A stretch of DNA of 64,000 nucleotides. It comes from an uncultured Sphingobacteriaceae bacterium. GTDB taxonomy: Bacteria > Bacteroidota > Bacteroidia > Sphingobacteriales > Sphingobacteriaceae. The DNA lies in NCBI GenBank assembly GCA_946480915.1, contig CAMLLO010000012.1, forward strand, positions 1-64,000. Direction: 5' to 3'. The position numbers and the translations under genes were made by a program. The number at the start of each line of letters is the position of its first letter. Positions within the stretch are counted from its first letter, which is position 1. The notes below the pieces were generated by a model. It was not told the DNA's origin. It saw only the letters and a list, made by a program, of their open reading frames with translations, and made no database searches. Shown here in pieces: positions 19,381-27,763 of this stretch.

Positions 19381-20331
19381 ATGATTTTATTGAAGGGAGA
19401 TTTCATTTTTGGGGCAAGCAAAATTCCGTATGAAGAAATTATGCAACTTGAAAAAAGCTCGCCAGAAATTGTCGTTTTCGCAATACCTGTAGTCGCGATT
19501 TTTACCTGTCTTGAAATTGGATATTCCTGGTATTTAGAAAAGAAAAATTATCGGATAAAAGAATCTGTCGGATCAGTTTTAGTGGGTTTCGGAAATATTG
19601 GTATTAACCTGCTCATAAAAGCAGCATTATTTTATGGCTTGGTATGGATCTATAATGCCGTGCCTTGGCGAATTTCCTTTAATTGGTGGACAATTCTCCC
19701 CTGTTATATCTTCTTTGATTTTTGTAGTTACTGGTCACATCGGATTTCTCATTTCTGCCGGTTCTTTTGGGCAACACACGTGGTGCATCATTCTGCCGAA
19801 CATTATAACCTAACTGTTTCCTTCCGGATGAGCTGGCTCCAAAACTTGAAAATCGTCTTCTTTTTACCGCTTGCTTTTATTGGCTTTCATCCGGTTATTT
19901 TTTTCGTCACCAGTCAAATAAGTGTTCTTTTCCAGTTTTGGGTACACACAGAATATATAGGCAGGCTGCATCCGCTGATAGAATATGCTTTCGCAACGCC
20001 ATCTAACCATCGTGTGCATCATGGCTCTCAGAAAAAATATCTGGACAAGAATTTTGCCGCAACGTTTATTATCTGGGATAGGATTTTTGGCACATATCAG
20101 CATGAAGATGAACAACCCGAGTATGGTCTCACCACTAAAATAGGCGATCGGCTAAATCCTGTTTACCTTAATTTTCACGAGTTCTCTGACCTGCTGAGAG
20201 ATGTGACGAAAGCTAAAGGGATAAGACAGAAATTTTTTTATGCTTTTGGCAGTCCTGCTGAAATTTACAAAAGAAAGTATCACGAAAAAAAATCAGAAAT
20301 ATCTACTCAATACCATAGCTATGAAAAGTAA
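19381..20331 (+). CDS. Sterol desaturase / fatty acid hydroxylase superfamily membrane enzyme
   Basis: A 316-residue membrane protein with the full set of histidine boxes that bind the di-iron centre: SHRISH (about 119-124), HVVHHSAEH (about 133-141) and NHRVHH (about 209-214). Several hydrophobic helices surround them. The family hydroxylates or desaturates lipid substrates using oxygen. I choose ATG 19381 over an in-frame TTG four codons earlier. Its stop overlaps the start of the next gene, whose product carries a Rieske iron-sulfur domain; a Rieske protein is a plausible electron donor for a di-iron oxygenase. The lipid substrate is not determinable from sequence. Confidence 0.9.
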   Translation: MILLKGDFIFGASKIPYEEIMQLEKSSPEIVVFAIPVVAIFTCLEIGYSWYLEKKNYRIKESVGSVLVGFGNIGINLLIKAALFYGLVWIYNAVPWRISFNWWTILPCYIFFDFCSYWSHRISHFCRFFWATHVVHHSAEHYNLTVSFRMSWLQNLKIVFFLPLAFIGFHPVIFFVTSQISVLFQFWVHTEYIGRLHPLIEYAFATPSNHRVHHGSQKKYLDKNFAATFIIWDRIFGTYQHEDEQPEYGLTTKIGDRLNPVYLNFHEFSDLLRDVTKAKGIRQKFFYAFGSPAEIYKRKYHEKKSEISTQYHSYEK

Positions 20332-21106
20332 AGCTCATATTAAGGGACATCCTCTCCATCCTATACTCATCGTATTTCCGGCAGCCTTCTTTACAGGGAC
20401 AATTATACTTGATGTTTTGGCCAGCTTCAGCCAATCTGCCGTTTATTGGCAGGTCGGAAAATATTTAGAATTGGGCGGCATTATAGGAGGTCTGGGCGCT
20501 GCTGTTCCGGGTCTTATTGATTTTCTGTACACTGTCCCACCGAAAAGTTCTGCCAAAAGCCGGGCGGCAAAGCATGGACTGTTAAATACCGCGATGCTTT
20601 TATTATTTACTGCTGCTTTTTTCTTTCGACAAAATGAAAGCTCATTCACGATAATTGCTGTTGAACTGGCCGGAGGGATTCTTTTGTGTTTTGCAGGATG
20701 GATGGGAGGAACACTGGTTTACCGGAATCAGATTGGGGTCAATCCAAGATACGCCAATGCTGGAAAGTGGAAGGAGGCCTATTTCATGCAAACAAGTGGT
20801 ATTGTTGAGGTGGCTGAGTTAAATGAACTGGAACCAGGTCAAATGAAATTGCTCCATTTCGCTCACAAAAGGATCGTTTTAGCTAGAACAATTAAAAGTC
20901 ATGTAGCTTTCGATGATCGATGCAGCCATAAAGGAGGTTCCCTGGCGGGTGGATCTATGATTTGTGGAATCGTGCAATGTCCATGGCATGGCTCGCAGTT
21001 TGACGTTGAAAACGGAGAGGTCAAGGCTGGTCCGGCCGGCGATAAAATTTCTGTATACAAGGTCGAGGAAAGGGACGGAACGGTTTATCTCCAACTCAAC
21101 CCTTAA
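20321..21106 (+). CDS. DUF2231 membrane protein fused to a Rieske [2Fe-2S] domain
   Basis: A 261-residue fusion. The N-terminal half is a DUF2231-type four-helix membrane domain (starts KGHPLHPILIVFPAAFFTG). The C-terminal part, about residues 160-261, is a Rieske domain with both ligand motifs visible: Cys201-x-His203 and Cys220-x-x-His223 (CSHKGG and CPWHG). It should pass electrons at the inner membrane. The start is ATG 20321, which overlaps the end of the hydroxylase gene by 11 bases, so translation of the two is likely coupled. Pairing with the upstream di-iron enzyme as its reductant is inference from this overlap. Confidence 0.88.
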   Translation: MKSKAHIKGHPLHPILIVFPAAFFTGTIILDVLASFSQSAVYWQVGKYLELGGIIGGLGAAVPGLIDFLYTVPPKSSAKSRAAKHGLLNTAMLLLFTAAFFFRQNESSFTIIAVELAGGILLCFAGWMGGTLVYRNQIGVNPRYANAGKWKEAYFMQTSGIVEVAELNELEPGQMKLLHFAHKRIVLARTIKSHVAFDDRCSHKGGSLAGGSMICGIVQCPWHGSQFDVENGEVKAGPAGDKISVYKVEERDGTVYLQLNP

Positions 21107-21146
21107 TACCTGATTGCCGCCTGGAGCTATTTACTTCGGCATCTCC

Positions 21147-21278
21147 TTACAAATTCTGTATTATGGACGAAAAAAGCAATTTTATAAAACCGAAAATGAT
21201 GAGCAGACCTAATATGAGAGTGATGACTTTTTTTAAAACTTTTGGATCTGGACTAGAGCTAGATTCGGGTCGTAACAT
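21147..21278 (-). CDS. Small single-pass membrane protein, 43 residues
   Basis: The short ORF reads MLRPESSSSPDPKVLKK, then one hydrophobic helix of about 20 residues (ITLILGLLIIFGFIKLLFS). The polar N-terminus and clean transmembrane helix look like a real small membrane protein rather than chance. Family not recognised; no neighbour on the same strand except the tiny ORF at 21394. Confidence 0.45.
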   Translation of the reverse strand: MLRPESSSSPDPKVLKKVITLILGLLIIFGFIKLLFSSIIQNL

Positions 21279-21393
21279 TAGATAAGGTCAATTACGTCTA
21301 TTGAGGTAACAGTTAATTAATTTTATTTATTGTACTGGTGCTATACTTTATATGAAATATTGGAAATAATGTTACATCAATTTGCGAGTGTTT

Positions 21394-21513
21394 TTAGTTG
21401 CATTGTCCGAGAGCATAATATATCAATATAAAAATTAAGATTGTTGAAAGGCATCCGCCTCCAAGTTTTTTCGCTCCGTAACCTGCAATTAACGTTCTGA
21501 ATAAGTTGTTCAT
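21394..21513 (-). CDS. Tiny glycine-rich single-pass membrane protein, 39 residues
   Basis: The ORF encodes MNNLFRTLIAGYGAKKLGGG followed by CLSTILIFILIYYALGQCN. The GYGAKKLGGGC motif before a single transmembrane helix resembles small conserved hypothetical proteins that I associate with Sphingobacteriaceae, though I cannot confirm this without a search. It lies on the minus strand upstream of the 43-residue ORF at 21147, with which it could form one transcript. Function unknown. Confidence 0.6.
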   Translation of the reverse strand: MNNLFRTLIAGYGAKKLGGGCLSTILIFILIYYALGQCN

Positions 21514-21818
21514 TTTATTACCATTAGATTATAGATAAACTATAAAGCCAAGATAAAGTTTGGCTTTAGGAAACATCCTTTTTATAGCTATTAAGAATTT
21601 TTCGCCTTGTTTTTTATCACCAAATGCAAATCTAAAAGGCTTAATGAGCTAAACAGTTAATTTAAATCTACCTATGCGGTTAAAAAAGCGACGTTTCGTT
21701 CGCCTCAAAAACTCCTATGTGAGGCTGCTTATTTATCTTAGTAAGAGAATTTTATAAGCGATATGCGCGTCGAATTGGGAGCGCACAAATTTAACAATCA
21801 TTTAAAAACTTAAGTATT
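21514..21818. other. Intergenic region upstream of the LTxxQ-like gene
   Basis: No gene is supported. Two short inverted repeats are visible: AAAGCCAA/TTGGCTTT (21544-21567) and GCCTCA/TGAGGC (21702-21725). The second may be a regulatory or terminator-like hairpin. Confidence 0.4.
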
Positions 21819-22229
21819 ATGAAAAAATTAGCAGTTATTTTATTTGTACTTGCAGCAAGTGTATCCTTTAGTAATGCACAAGGCCAGGGTGGTCGGCAAG
21901 GTGGTTTTCAGCAGAGGACTCCAGAAGAACGGGCAAAAATGCAATTAGACCGTTTGACAGAAACTGTGAAATTAACCGAGGATCAGAAAACTAAGGTTTC
22001 TGCTATCTACCTGAGTCAGTCAAAGTCAAGAGATAGCCTGTTTGCTGCGGCAGGGCAAGGTGGTGACCGTGGGGTAATGAGAACCAAAATGACAGAAATG
22101 TCGGCTGCAACAGACAAGAAGATTCTTGAGCTGCTAAATGAAGATCAAAAGCAAGCATACAACGCCTATATTAAGGAGCGTGCTAATAGAGGCTTTGGTG
22201 GCGGACAGCGTCCTCCACAGACAAATTAA
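21819..22229 (+). CDS. Small exported helical protein, Spy/LTxxQ-like
   Basis: A 136-residue protein with a signal peptide (cleavage after FSNA, near residue 20), a G/Q-rich segment, then amphipathic helices with LDRLTETVKLTEDQKTKVSA and KILELLNEDQKQAYNAYIKE. The paired LT(E)DQ-type helices resemble the Spy/CpxP and DUF4890-like periplasmic proteins of Bacteroidota, some of which act as chaperones or metal/stress sensors. It ends in an RGFGGGQRPPQTN tail. It is followed by a good terminator and is probably monocistronic. Precise function unknown. Confidence 0.75.
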   Translation: MKKLAVILFVLAASVSFSNAQGQGGRQGGFQQRTPEERAKMQLDRLTETVKLTEDQKTKVSAIYLSQSKSRDSLFAAAGQGGDRGVMRTKMTEMSAATDKKILELLNEDQKQAYNAYIKERANRGFGGGQRPPQTN

Positions 22230-22250
22230 AAACAGGAGAAAAAAATCATT

Positions 22251-22278
22251 AGGCCATCCAAATTTGGGTGGCTTTTTT
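22251..22278 (+). terminator. Terminator after the LTxxQ-like gene
   Basis: GGCCATCCAAATTTGGGTGGC forms a tight stem followed by six Ts, 22 bases after the stop codon. Confidence 0.8.
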
Positions 22279-22344
22279 GTTGCTATCATCCCGGGAAACT
22301 CCGCCTGCCACAGAGTTTTCAAACCCGGCGACAGTATTATAAAA

Positions 22345-22452
22345 CTATCCGAGGAATATCTTCACTCCAAGGAAAATAGCAATTAATAAAAGAATTACTT
22401 CTATTACAATAGTAGCAGTCGCAACGTGGTTAATAATGGTGTTTGCTTTCAT
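22345..22452 (-). CDS. Possible small membrane peptide, 35 residues
   Basis: The short minus-strand ORF begins MKANTIINHVATATIVIEVI and is almost wholly one hydrophobic helix, ending VKIFLG. It lies in a region that is otherwise empty between a terminator and the pst promoter. Composition fits a single-pass peptide, but nothing else supports it. Confidence 0.35.
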   Translation of the reverse strand: MKANTIINHVATATIVIEVILLLIAIFLGVKIFLG

Positions 22453-22622
22453 AACAGAGATTTAATTTAGTTATTGAATATACAATTAAAGTATTGGTTA
22501 TCAAAATTATAACAAATAATTTATTAACGGGTTTTATAAAACTGTAAGTTAGTTCTCAAACATTTTATCATCAATGATGCTTATCATGGTTTGATTTGAT
22601 CTTTGTTAAAATGAGCTTTTAC

Positions 22623-22678
22623 TTAACATAAACTTAACATACCAGATGAGATTATTTAACATTAGCTTAATACTTTTG
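22623..22678 (+). promoter_or_regulatory. Candidate Pho box and -7 element of the pst operon
   Basis: TTAACA occurs at 22623, 22634 and 22656, and TTAATA at 22667. The spacings are 11, 22 and 11 bases, so all lie on one helical face, the arrangement of PhoB/PhoP-type response-regulator sites. The array runs directly into TACTTTTG (22671-22678), a perfect match to the Bacteroidota -7 consensus TAnnTTTG, with no -33 TTTG upstream. An activator-dependent phosphate-starvation promoter is the simplest reading. The pstS ATG is at 22707. Confidence 0.65.
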
Positions 22679-22706
22679 TTGGCGTGAAATATTAAATAAA
22701 TCAACA

Positions 22707-23726
22707 ATGAAAAAAATTATTTTATCACTTATCGTCGCTGCTTCTTTAGCTGCTTGTGGCGGAAAAAGCAATAAATCGACCGGAGAAGAATCTGGCGAAA
22801 TTAAAATAGATGGTTCAAGTACAGTGTATCCTCTGTCAGAAGCAGTTTCTGAAGAATTCAGAACTGAGCAATCAAATGTGCGTATCACTGTAGGTGAATC
22901 AGGAACTGGCGGTGGTTTTAAAAAGTTTTCAAGGGCTGAAACCGACATCAACGATGCGTCAAGGCCAATTACTGCTTCAGAGATTGAATCATGTAAAGCA
23001 GCCGGTGTTGAATTTATTGAGCTGCCTGTAGCTTACGATGGTTTGGCTGTAGTGGTAAATAAGGAAAATACCTTTGTTGATTTTTTAACAGTTGCTGAAT
23101 TGAAGACTCTTTGGGAGCCTGAAGCGCAAGGCAAAATCAAAACATGGAACCAGGTGCGTTCATCTTTTCCAAATGTTCCTATAAATTTATACGGTCCAGG
23201 CACTGCGTCCGGAACTTTCGATTATTTTACAGAAGCTGTAGTTGGTAAAGCTAAATCTTCTCGTGGTGACTATAACGCCAGTGAGGACGATAATGTGCTG
23301 GTTAAAGGGGTTTCTTCTGATAAAAATGCTCTTGGCTTTTTCGGTCTTGCCTATTTTGAAAACAATTCCGATAAATTAAAGCTGGTGCCTATTAACGATG
23401 GAAATGATGCAAATGGTGCAGGTGCAATCCTTCCATCGATCGAAACTGTAAGCAACGGAACATATGCTCCATTATCAAGACCTGAGTTTATTTATGTAAA
23501 TGCTAAATCGGCTGATCGCCCCGAAGTGAAATCTTTTATAACGTTTTATTTAAGCAACGCGGGCAGTTTAGCGAAGGAAATTGGTTCGGTTCCTCTAAAG
23601 CCCGAAGTTTATAAATTAGTTCAGGAAAGATTCGATAAGAAAACTACTGGTTCTGCTTTTGCTGAAGGAGTAAGTACCATTGGTGTTAATATGGAACAAC
23701 TTTTAAAGGCTGAATCTACTAAATAG
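22707..23726 (+). CDS. pstS: Phosphate ABC transporter substrate-binding lipoprotein PstS
   Basis: A 339-residue periplasmic-binding protein with a lipobox (SLAAC, Cys near 17). The phosphate-loop signature DGSSTVYPLSEAVSEEF lies at about 32-48, followed by ESGTGGGFKKF and GTASGTFDYF, residues that contact phosphate in PstS proteins. It is the first gene of pstSCAB-phoU and captures inorganic phosphate for import. Transcription is expected to be phosphate-regulated from the repeat array just upstream. A hairpin after the gene may give it higher expression than the downstream membrane genes. Confidence 0.96.
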   Translation: MKKIILSLIVAASLAACGGKSNKSTGEESGEIKIDGSSTVYPLSEAVSEEFRTEQSNVRITVGESGTGGGFKKFSRAETDINDASRPITASEIESCKAAGVEFIELPVAYDGLAVVVNKENTFVDFLTVAELKTLWEPEAQGKIKTWNQVRSSFPNVPINLYGPGTASGTFDYFTEAVVGKAKSSRGDYNASEDDNVLVKGVSSDKNALGFFGLAYFENNSDKLKLVPINDGNDANGAGAILPSIETVSNGTYAPLSRPEFIYVNAKSADRPEVKSFITFYLSNAGSLAKEIGSVPLKPEVYKLVQERFDKKTTGSAFAEGVSTIGVNMEQLLKAESTK

Positions 23727-23753
23727 CCTATCTAGGTTCCATTGTATTAAAAG

Positions 23754-23793
23754 GAGATTTTCGAATTCAATTAAATGAATTTTCGAAAATCTC
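23754..23793 (+). promoter_or_regulatory. Hairpin between pstS and pstC
   Basis: GAGATTTTCGAATTCA (23754-23769) pairs with TGAATTTTCGAAAATCTC (23776-23793), with only a 2-base bulge and a 6-base loop. No T-run follows, so it is more likely an mRNA-processing or 3'-stabilising structure, or an attenuator, than a strong terminator. Such intercistronic hairpins after binding-protein genes are known to set the ratio of binding protein to permease. Confidence 0.55.
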
Positions 23794-23854
23794 TTAATGT
23801 TAAAAACTAATACAATTCTTGCGGTTTAAAAAAGACGATTAAGAAATTATATAC

Positions 23855-24733
23855 ATGTTAAGTATAAAAGAAAGACTAATAGAAGCTTTCCTTTTTATTT
23901 GTAGTTTTCTCACAATATTAATTACTCTGGGGATAATAATAGTATTGGCATCAGAAACTATTCAATTTTTTTCCCATGTTTCAATCGTCGAGTTTTTTAC
24001 AGAAACAGAATGGACTCCACTTTTTGCTAATAAAAAGTTCGGTATACTGCCTTTAGTCACCGGTACACTTTTAGTAACATTTATAGCAATTTTAGTGGCC
24101 TTGCCTCTTGGTTTAACCATCGCTGTGTATCTTAATGAATATGCCAATCAGAAGTTTACTGCAGTTGTAAAACCTTTGTTAGAAATTTTAGCCGCTATAC
24201 CTACCGTTGTATATGGTTTTTTTGCGCTAACATTTGTAACGCCGCTTTTACAGCAATTTCTTCCCGGTATGTCTGGATTTAATGCCTTGTCTGCCGGCTT
24301 AGTTATGGGAGTTATGATAATTCCTTATATATCATCTTTAAGCGAAGATGCTTTAAGAGCTGTGCCCAAGTCCTTGCGCGAAGCTGCTTATGGAATGGGT
24401 TCAACGCGTTTACAAACCGCGTTTAAAGTGATGGTTCCTGCAGCTTCTTCTGGAATAATAGTATCTGTTATTTTGGCTATTTCGCGGGCCATCGGCGAAA
24501 CAATGATCGTTGCTATCGCTGCAGGGCAGCAACCAAAATTAACACTCAATCCACTTAACTCTCTTGAAACCATTACTACCTATATTGTGCAGGTAAGTAT
24601 GGGAGATGTGCCTCGTAATTCCATAGAATACAGTTCTATTTTCTCTGCTGGGATGACTTTGTTTGTCTTTACATTTCTCTTAAATAATATTAGTTTCTGG
24701 ATTAAAAGAAAATATCACCAGAAGTATGAATAA
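23855..24733 (+). CDS. pstC: Phosphate ABC transporter permease PstC
   Basis: A 292-residue inner-membrane permease with six hydrophobic segments and the binding-protein-dependent permease (EAA) loop [20 protein letters not shown] near 177-196. It includes the PstC-type [20 protein letters not shown] segment near 43. It pairs with PstA to form the phosphate channel. Its end overlaps the pstA start by 8 bases. Confidence 0.96.
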   Translation: MLSIKERLIEAFLFICSFLTILITLGIIIVLASETIQFFSHVSIVEFFTETEWTPLFANKKFGILPLVTGTLLVTFIAILVALPLGLTIAVYLNEYANQKFTAVVKPLLEILAAIPTVVYGFFALTFVTPLLQQFLPGMSGFNALSAGLVMGVMIIPYISSLSEDALRAVPKSLREAAYGMGSTRLQTAFKVMVPAASSGIIVSVILAISRAIGETMIVAIAAGQQPKLTLNPLNSLETITTYIVQVSMGDVPRNSIEYSSIFSAGMTLFVFTFLLNNISFWIKRKYHQKYE

Positions 24734-25583
24734 TTCGCAGATTAACAGACTGAAAGATACGGCATTTAAATTTTTTGCCATTGCCTGCACCTTCTTTGGC
24801 TTGTTGGTTCTGGCCGTGCTTTTATACGATATTTTATCCAAAGGACTATCCCGGCTGGATTTCGATTTTCTCAGCAATCTGCCATCACGCTCGGCTTCCA
24901 GAGCAGGAATTTATACTGCTCTTTTGGGTATGATATGGATTTTGGTACTGACCGTTGTAATCGCTTTTCCTATCGGGATAGCTGCAGGCATATACCTGGA
25001 GGAATATGGAAAAAAAAATCGCTTCGCTAATTTTATAGAAATTAATATCGCTAACCTAGCCGGCGTACCCTCTATCATCTACGGAATTTTAGGTCTCGAG
25101 TTGTTCGGACGTATTTTAGGTCTTGGTAATAGCATTCTTACCGGAAGCTTAACCCTGTCGTTTTTGGTACTTCCATTAATAATTGTCTCCACTCGGGAAG
25201 CTGTTAAAGCGGTACCCAAATCAATCAGAGAAGCTTCCTATGGTTTAGGTGCTACAAAATGGCAAACAATATCTTCTATTGTGTTACCTTCTTCTTTTGG
25301 CGGAATATTAACTGGTTTAATTCTTGCAATTTCAAGAGCAATTGGTGAAACTGCTCCCTTAATTGTTATCGGAGCACTGGTTTATGTACCATTTGCCCCT
25401 TCCAGTCCAATGGACGAATTTACAGTACTTACAATTCAAATATTTAACTGGGTAACTCGTCCGCAAGCCGGATTTGTCACCAATGCTGCTGCGGCCATTA
25501 TTATATTACTTTTATTTACTTTTATGATGAATGGTATCGCCGTGTTTTTACGAAATAGATATAATAAAAGAACAAGGTTTTAA
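24726..25583 (+). CDS. pstA: Phosphate ABC transporter permease PstA
   Basis: A 285-residue six-helix permease with EAA loop [20 protein letters not shown] near 167-186 and the PstA-type [17 protein letters not shown] segment. It is the second channel subunit. It overlaps pstC by 8 bases and is followed after 8 bases by pstB, so the operon is tightly packed. Confidence 0.96.
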   Translation: MNNSQINRLKDTAFKFFAIACTFFGLLVLAVLLYDILSKGLSRLDFDFLSNLPSRSASRAGIYTALLGMIWILVLTVVIAFPIGIAAGIYLEEYGKKNRFANFIEINIANLAGVPSIIYGILGLELFGRILGLGNSILTGSLTLSFLVLPLIIVSTREAVKAVPKSIREASYGLGATKWQTISSIVLPSSFGGILTGLILAISRAIGETAPLIVIGALVYVPFAPSSPMDEFTVLTIQIFNWVTRPQAGFVTNAAAAIIILLLFTFMMNGIAVFLRNRYNKRTRF

Positions 25584-25591
25584 AATCCGAG

Positions 25592-26344
25592 ATGTACAAG
25601 CTTGAAGCAAGAAATATAAATTTATTCTATGGTGAGAAGCAAGCCCTGAAAGATATCAGTATTGGCATAGAACCAAACACTGTGACGGCTTTTATAGGGC
25701 CTTCTGGATGTGGAAAATCCACATTCCTAAGATGTTTTAACAGAATGAATGATTTAATCGATCATGTTAAAATTACTGGCGATATTCTGATTGACGGACG
25801 GAATATTTATAAAAGCAAAATTAACGTCGACGAGCATCGCAAGAAAATTGGGATGGTTTTCCAAAAGCCCAACCCTTTTCCAAAGAGTATTTACGAGAAC
25901 GTTGCTTTCGGCCTCAGAATCAAAGGGATAAAAGACAGGAAGGTTTTGGATGAAACAGTTGAACGTTCGTTAAGACAGGCAGCCTTGTGGGATGAAGTCA
26001 AGGATGATCTTAAAAAATCGGCATTGTCTCTTTCAGGAGGGCAGCAACAGCGTTTGTGTATTGCCCGTACCATGGCGGTAGAACCCTCTGTGATTTTAAT
26101 GGATGAACCCGCTTCGGCTCTTGATCCGCTTTCTACTGCAAAAATTGAAGAGCTGATTTACGAGCTGAAAAGCAAATACACCATTGTAATTGTTACACAT
26201 AATATGCAGCAGGCTGCACGTATAAGTGATAAAACAGCGTTCTTTTATTTAGGAGAGTTGATTGAATATAATGCGACCACAACAATCTTTACCAATCCGA
26301 AAAAAGAGCAAACTCATAATTACATTACAGGTCGATTTGGATAA
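25592..26344 (+). CDS. pstB: Phosphate ABC transporter ATP-binding protein PstB
   Basis: A 250-residue ABC ATPase. Walker [10 protein letters not shown] is at 36-44, the Q-loop at [10 protein letters not shown] (91-100, the PstB-specific form), the signature LSGGQQQR at 147-154 and Walker [12 protein letters not shown] at 168-178. It powers PstCA. Length and motifs are typical. Confidence 0.97.
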   Translation: MYKLEARNINLFYGEKQALKDISIGIEPNTVTAFIGPSGCGKSTFLRCFNRMNDLIDHVKITGDILIDGRNIYKSKINVDEHRKKIGMVFQKPNPFPKSIYENVAFGLRIKGIKDRKVLDETVERSLRQAALWDEVKDDLKKSALSLSGGQQQRLCIARTMAVEPSVILMDEPASALDPLSTAKIEELIYELKSKYTIVIVTHNMQQAARISDKTAFFYLGELIEYNATTTIFTNPKKEQTHNYITGRFG

Positions 26345-26354
26345 TTAGTATATC

Positions 26355-27032
26355 ATGACGCATTTAGAAGAAGAGTTACAAAAGTTAAAACATGAGATGA
26401 CCGGAATGGCGGAACTGGTTACCTCTCAAATTAAAAAAAGTCTTACGGCGCTAATAGAGGGCGATACTGATCTGGCCAGTGAAGTTATTTTCAATGAAAA
26501 GAGGGTAAATGCTTACGAACTTTCGCTCGATAAAGAATGCGAAAATATACTGGCTCTGCTTAATCCTTTTGCAACAGACATGCGTTTTGTTTTCGCCACA
26601 CTTAAAATAAACAGCAATTTTGAGCGCATAGGCGATAGCGCTGAGGGTATTGCGCAGTATCTGTTAATGGCTGGAGAATGTTTCGATAAAGATCTTTTAA
26701 AAATATCGCGTTTTGCTGAAATGGCCGACACCGTTAATATGATGCTTCAGTCTATCTCAGAGGCTTATGCAAATGGAGATACCAAATTAGCCCGGACCAT
26801 TTTTAATCAGGATAATATCTTAGATGATATCAATAAAGGTGCTACGGACGTGATTGTAGAATATTTAAAAGGTGATTCGCCTAATATTCACCAGGCCTTG
26901 TATCTTTTAACTATCATTCGAAAACTTGAGAGGGTTGGAGATCATATCACTAATATCGCCGAAGAGATTATCTTCCATATGGAAGCCAAAATCTTAAAGC
27001 ACGTGAAAAAAGCAAAAAAGCTGGAGCAATAA
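26355..27032 (+). CDS. phoU: Phosphate signalling complex protein PhoU
   Basis: A 225-residue all-helical protein with two PhoU repeats; the first has LNPFATDMRFVFATLKINSN and FERIGDSAEGIA, the second LERVGDHITNIAEEI (metal-binding ExxxD-type positions in each). PhoU links the Pst transporter to the PhoR/PhoB two-component system and restrains phosphate uptake. It is the last gene of the operon; no phoRB pair lies in this window. Confidence 0.95.
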   Translation: MTHLEEELQKLKHEMTGMAELVTSQIKKSLTALIEGDTDLASEVIFNEKRVNAYELSLDKECENILALLNPFATDMRFVFATLKINSNFERIGDSAEGIAQYLLMAGECFDKDLLKISRFAEMADTVNMMLQSISEAYANGDTKLARTIFNQDNILDDINKGATDVIVEYLKGDSPNIHQALYLLTIIRKLERVGDHITNIAEEIIFHMEAKILKHVKKAKKLEQ

Positions 27033-27076
27033 TTGGCATCTGATTAGCTCATCAATTAATCTGCAGCTGTCGGGCA

Positions 27077-27100
27077 TTGCACATCTGCACATTAATTTGC
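27077..27100 (-). repeat. ATGTGC-family interspersed repeat, minus orientation
   Basis: Read on the minus strand the bases give GCAAATTAATGTGCAGATGT followed by GCAA, the same element found in the dcw gaps at 31641, 35728, 38950 and 40246. It sits between the convergent phoU and 27111 genes. Confidence 0.65.
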
Positions 27101-27110
27101 CGTTGCAACT

Positions 27111-27323
27111 CTATTCTTTTGGCGCATCCTTCACCGGCAAAACAGGCTGTTCACTTTCTTCCTTATATTTGGCTATGTTGCCAAAGTCGCTTTCTTCCTT
27201 GTTGTAGCTGCGGTCCTCTGGTTTTACAACGGCCTCTTCATCATCCTGCGGATGCTTGATGTTTTTGCGTTTTGAATCTTTAGGCTCGAATTTCTCGGGT
27301 TTATCGCTTTTATTGTTAATCAT
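27111..27323 (-). CDS. Small highly charged hypothetical protein, 70 residues
   Basis: The ORF encodes a hydrophilic, probably disordered protein rich in K, E, D and P (starts MINNKSDKPEKFEPKDSKRK). It has no hydrophobic segment. It lies convergent to phoU and just ahead of the 27384 gene on the same strand. The even composition and ATG start support a real small protein; family unknown. Confidence 0.55.
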   Translation of the reverse strand: MINNKSDKPEKFEPKDSKRKNIKHPQDDEEAVVKPEDRSYNKEESDFGNIAKYKEESEQPVLPVKDAPKE

Positions 27324-27383
27324 AGTCTTTTAATAATTATAACCTGCATGAGCGAAAATGGTTTCCTAAAGAAGGATTTAGGC

Positions 27384-27611
27384 TCAAAAGTAGTGCTCCT
27401 CAATTTTCCTTCCGAGTTCCTCAACTTCTTCGGGTTTTAGATTGGCATTCTCCATTAACTCCCACAAGCTTGTATCTGTATAGGATAGTTTACAAAGTTC
27501 ATGTCCGTTTTTAACCAAGTGAAATATACTTTTTTCGGTACACTCATCAGGAATCACCAGTACTTCCTCATGAGTATTATTCAATTTGAAATTTATATTA
27601 AAGCTTTCCAT
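27384..27611 (-). CDS. Small hypothetical protein, 75 residues
   Basis: From ATG 27611 the product starts MESFNINFKLNNTHEEVLVI and ends in a charged helix (LKPEEVEELGRKIEEHYF). The mix of beta strand and C-terminal helix looks like a compact soluble domain. An in-frame TTG at 27641 would add ten residues but is less likely. No family recognised. It is divergent from gap. Confidence 0.6.
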   Translation of the reverse strand: MESFNINFKLNNTHEEVLVIPDECTEKSIFHLVKNGHELCKLSYTDTSLWELMENANLKPEEVEELGRKIEEHYF

Positions 27612-27739
27612 TGTATTTAGATAGATTTGAACCTGCCGCAAACTTTGTTCCCAAGTGTTTCCCGAAAGGGGACAATGTCGTTACATCTTAGCAAATTGTT
27701 ATACATTTATCTTACACCTGCCAATTAGTATATTTCGAT

Positions 27740-27747
27740 TAACTTTG
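27740..27747 (+). promoter_or_regulatory. -7 element of the gap promoter
   Basis: TAACTTTG matches the Bacteroidota -7 consensus TAnnTTTG, 16 bases before the gap ATG. The -33 element is not obvious. Confidence 0.5.
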
Positions 27748-27763
27748 TCTTTTTTAAACACAC

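Noticed and set aside
22138..22386. 82-codon plus-strand ORF overlapping the LTxxQ-like gene end
   Set aside because: Out of frame with the real gene and runs through its terminator; composition is not protein-like.
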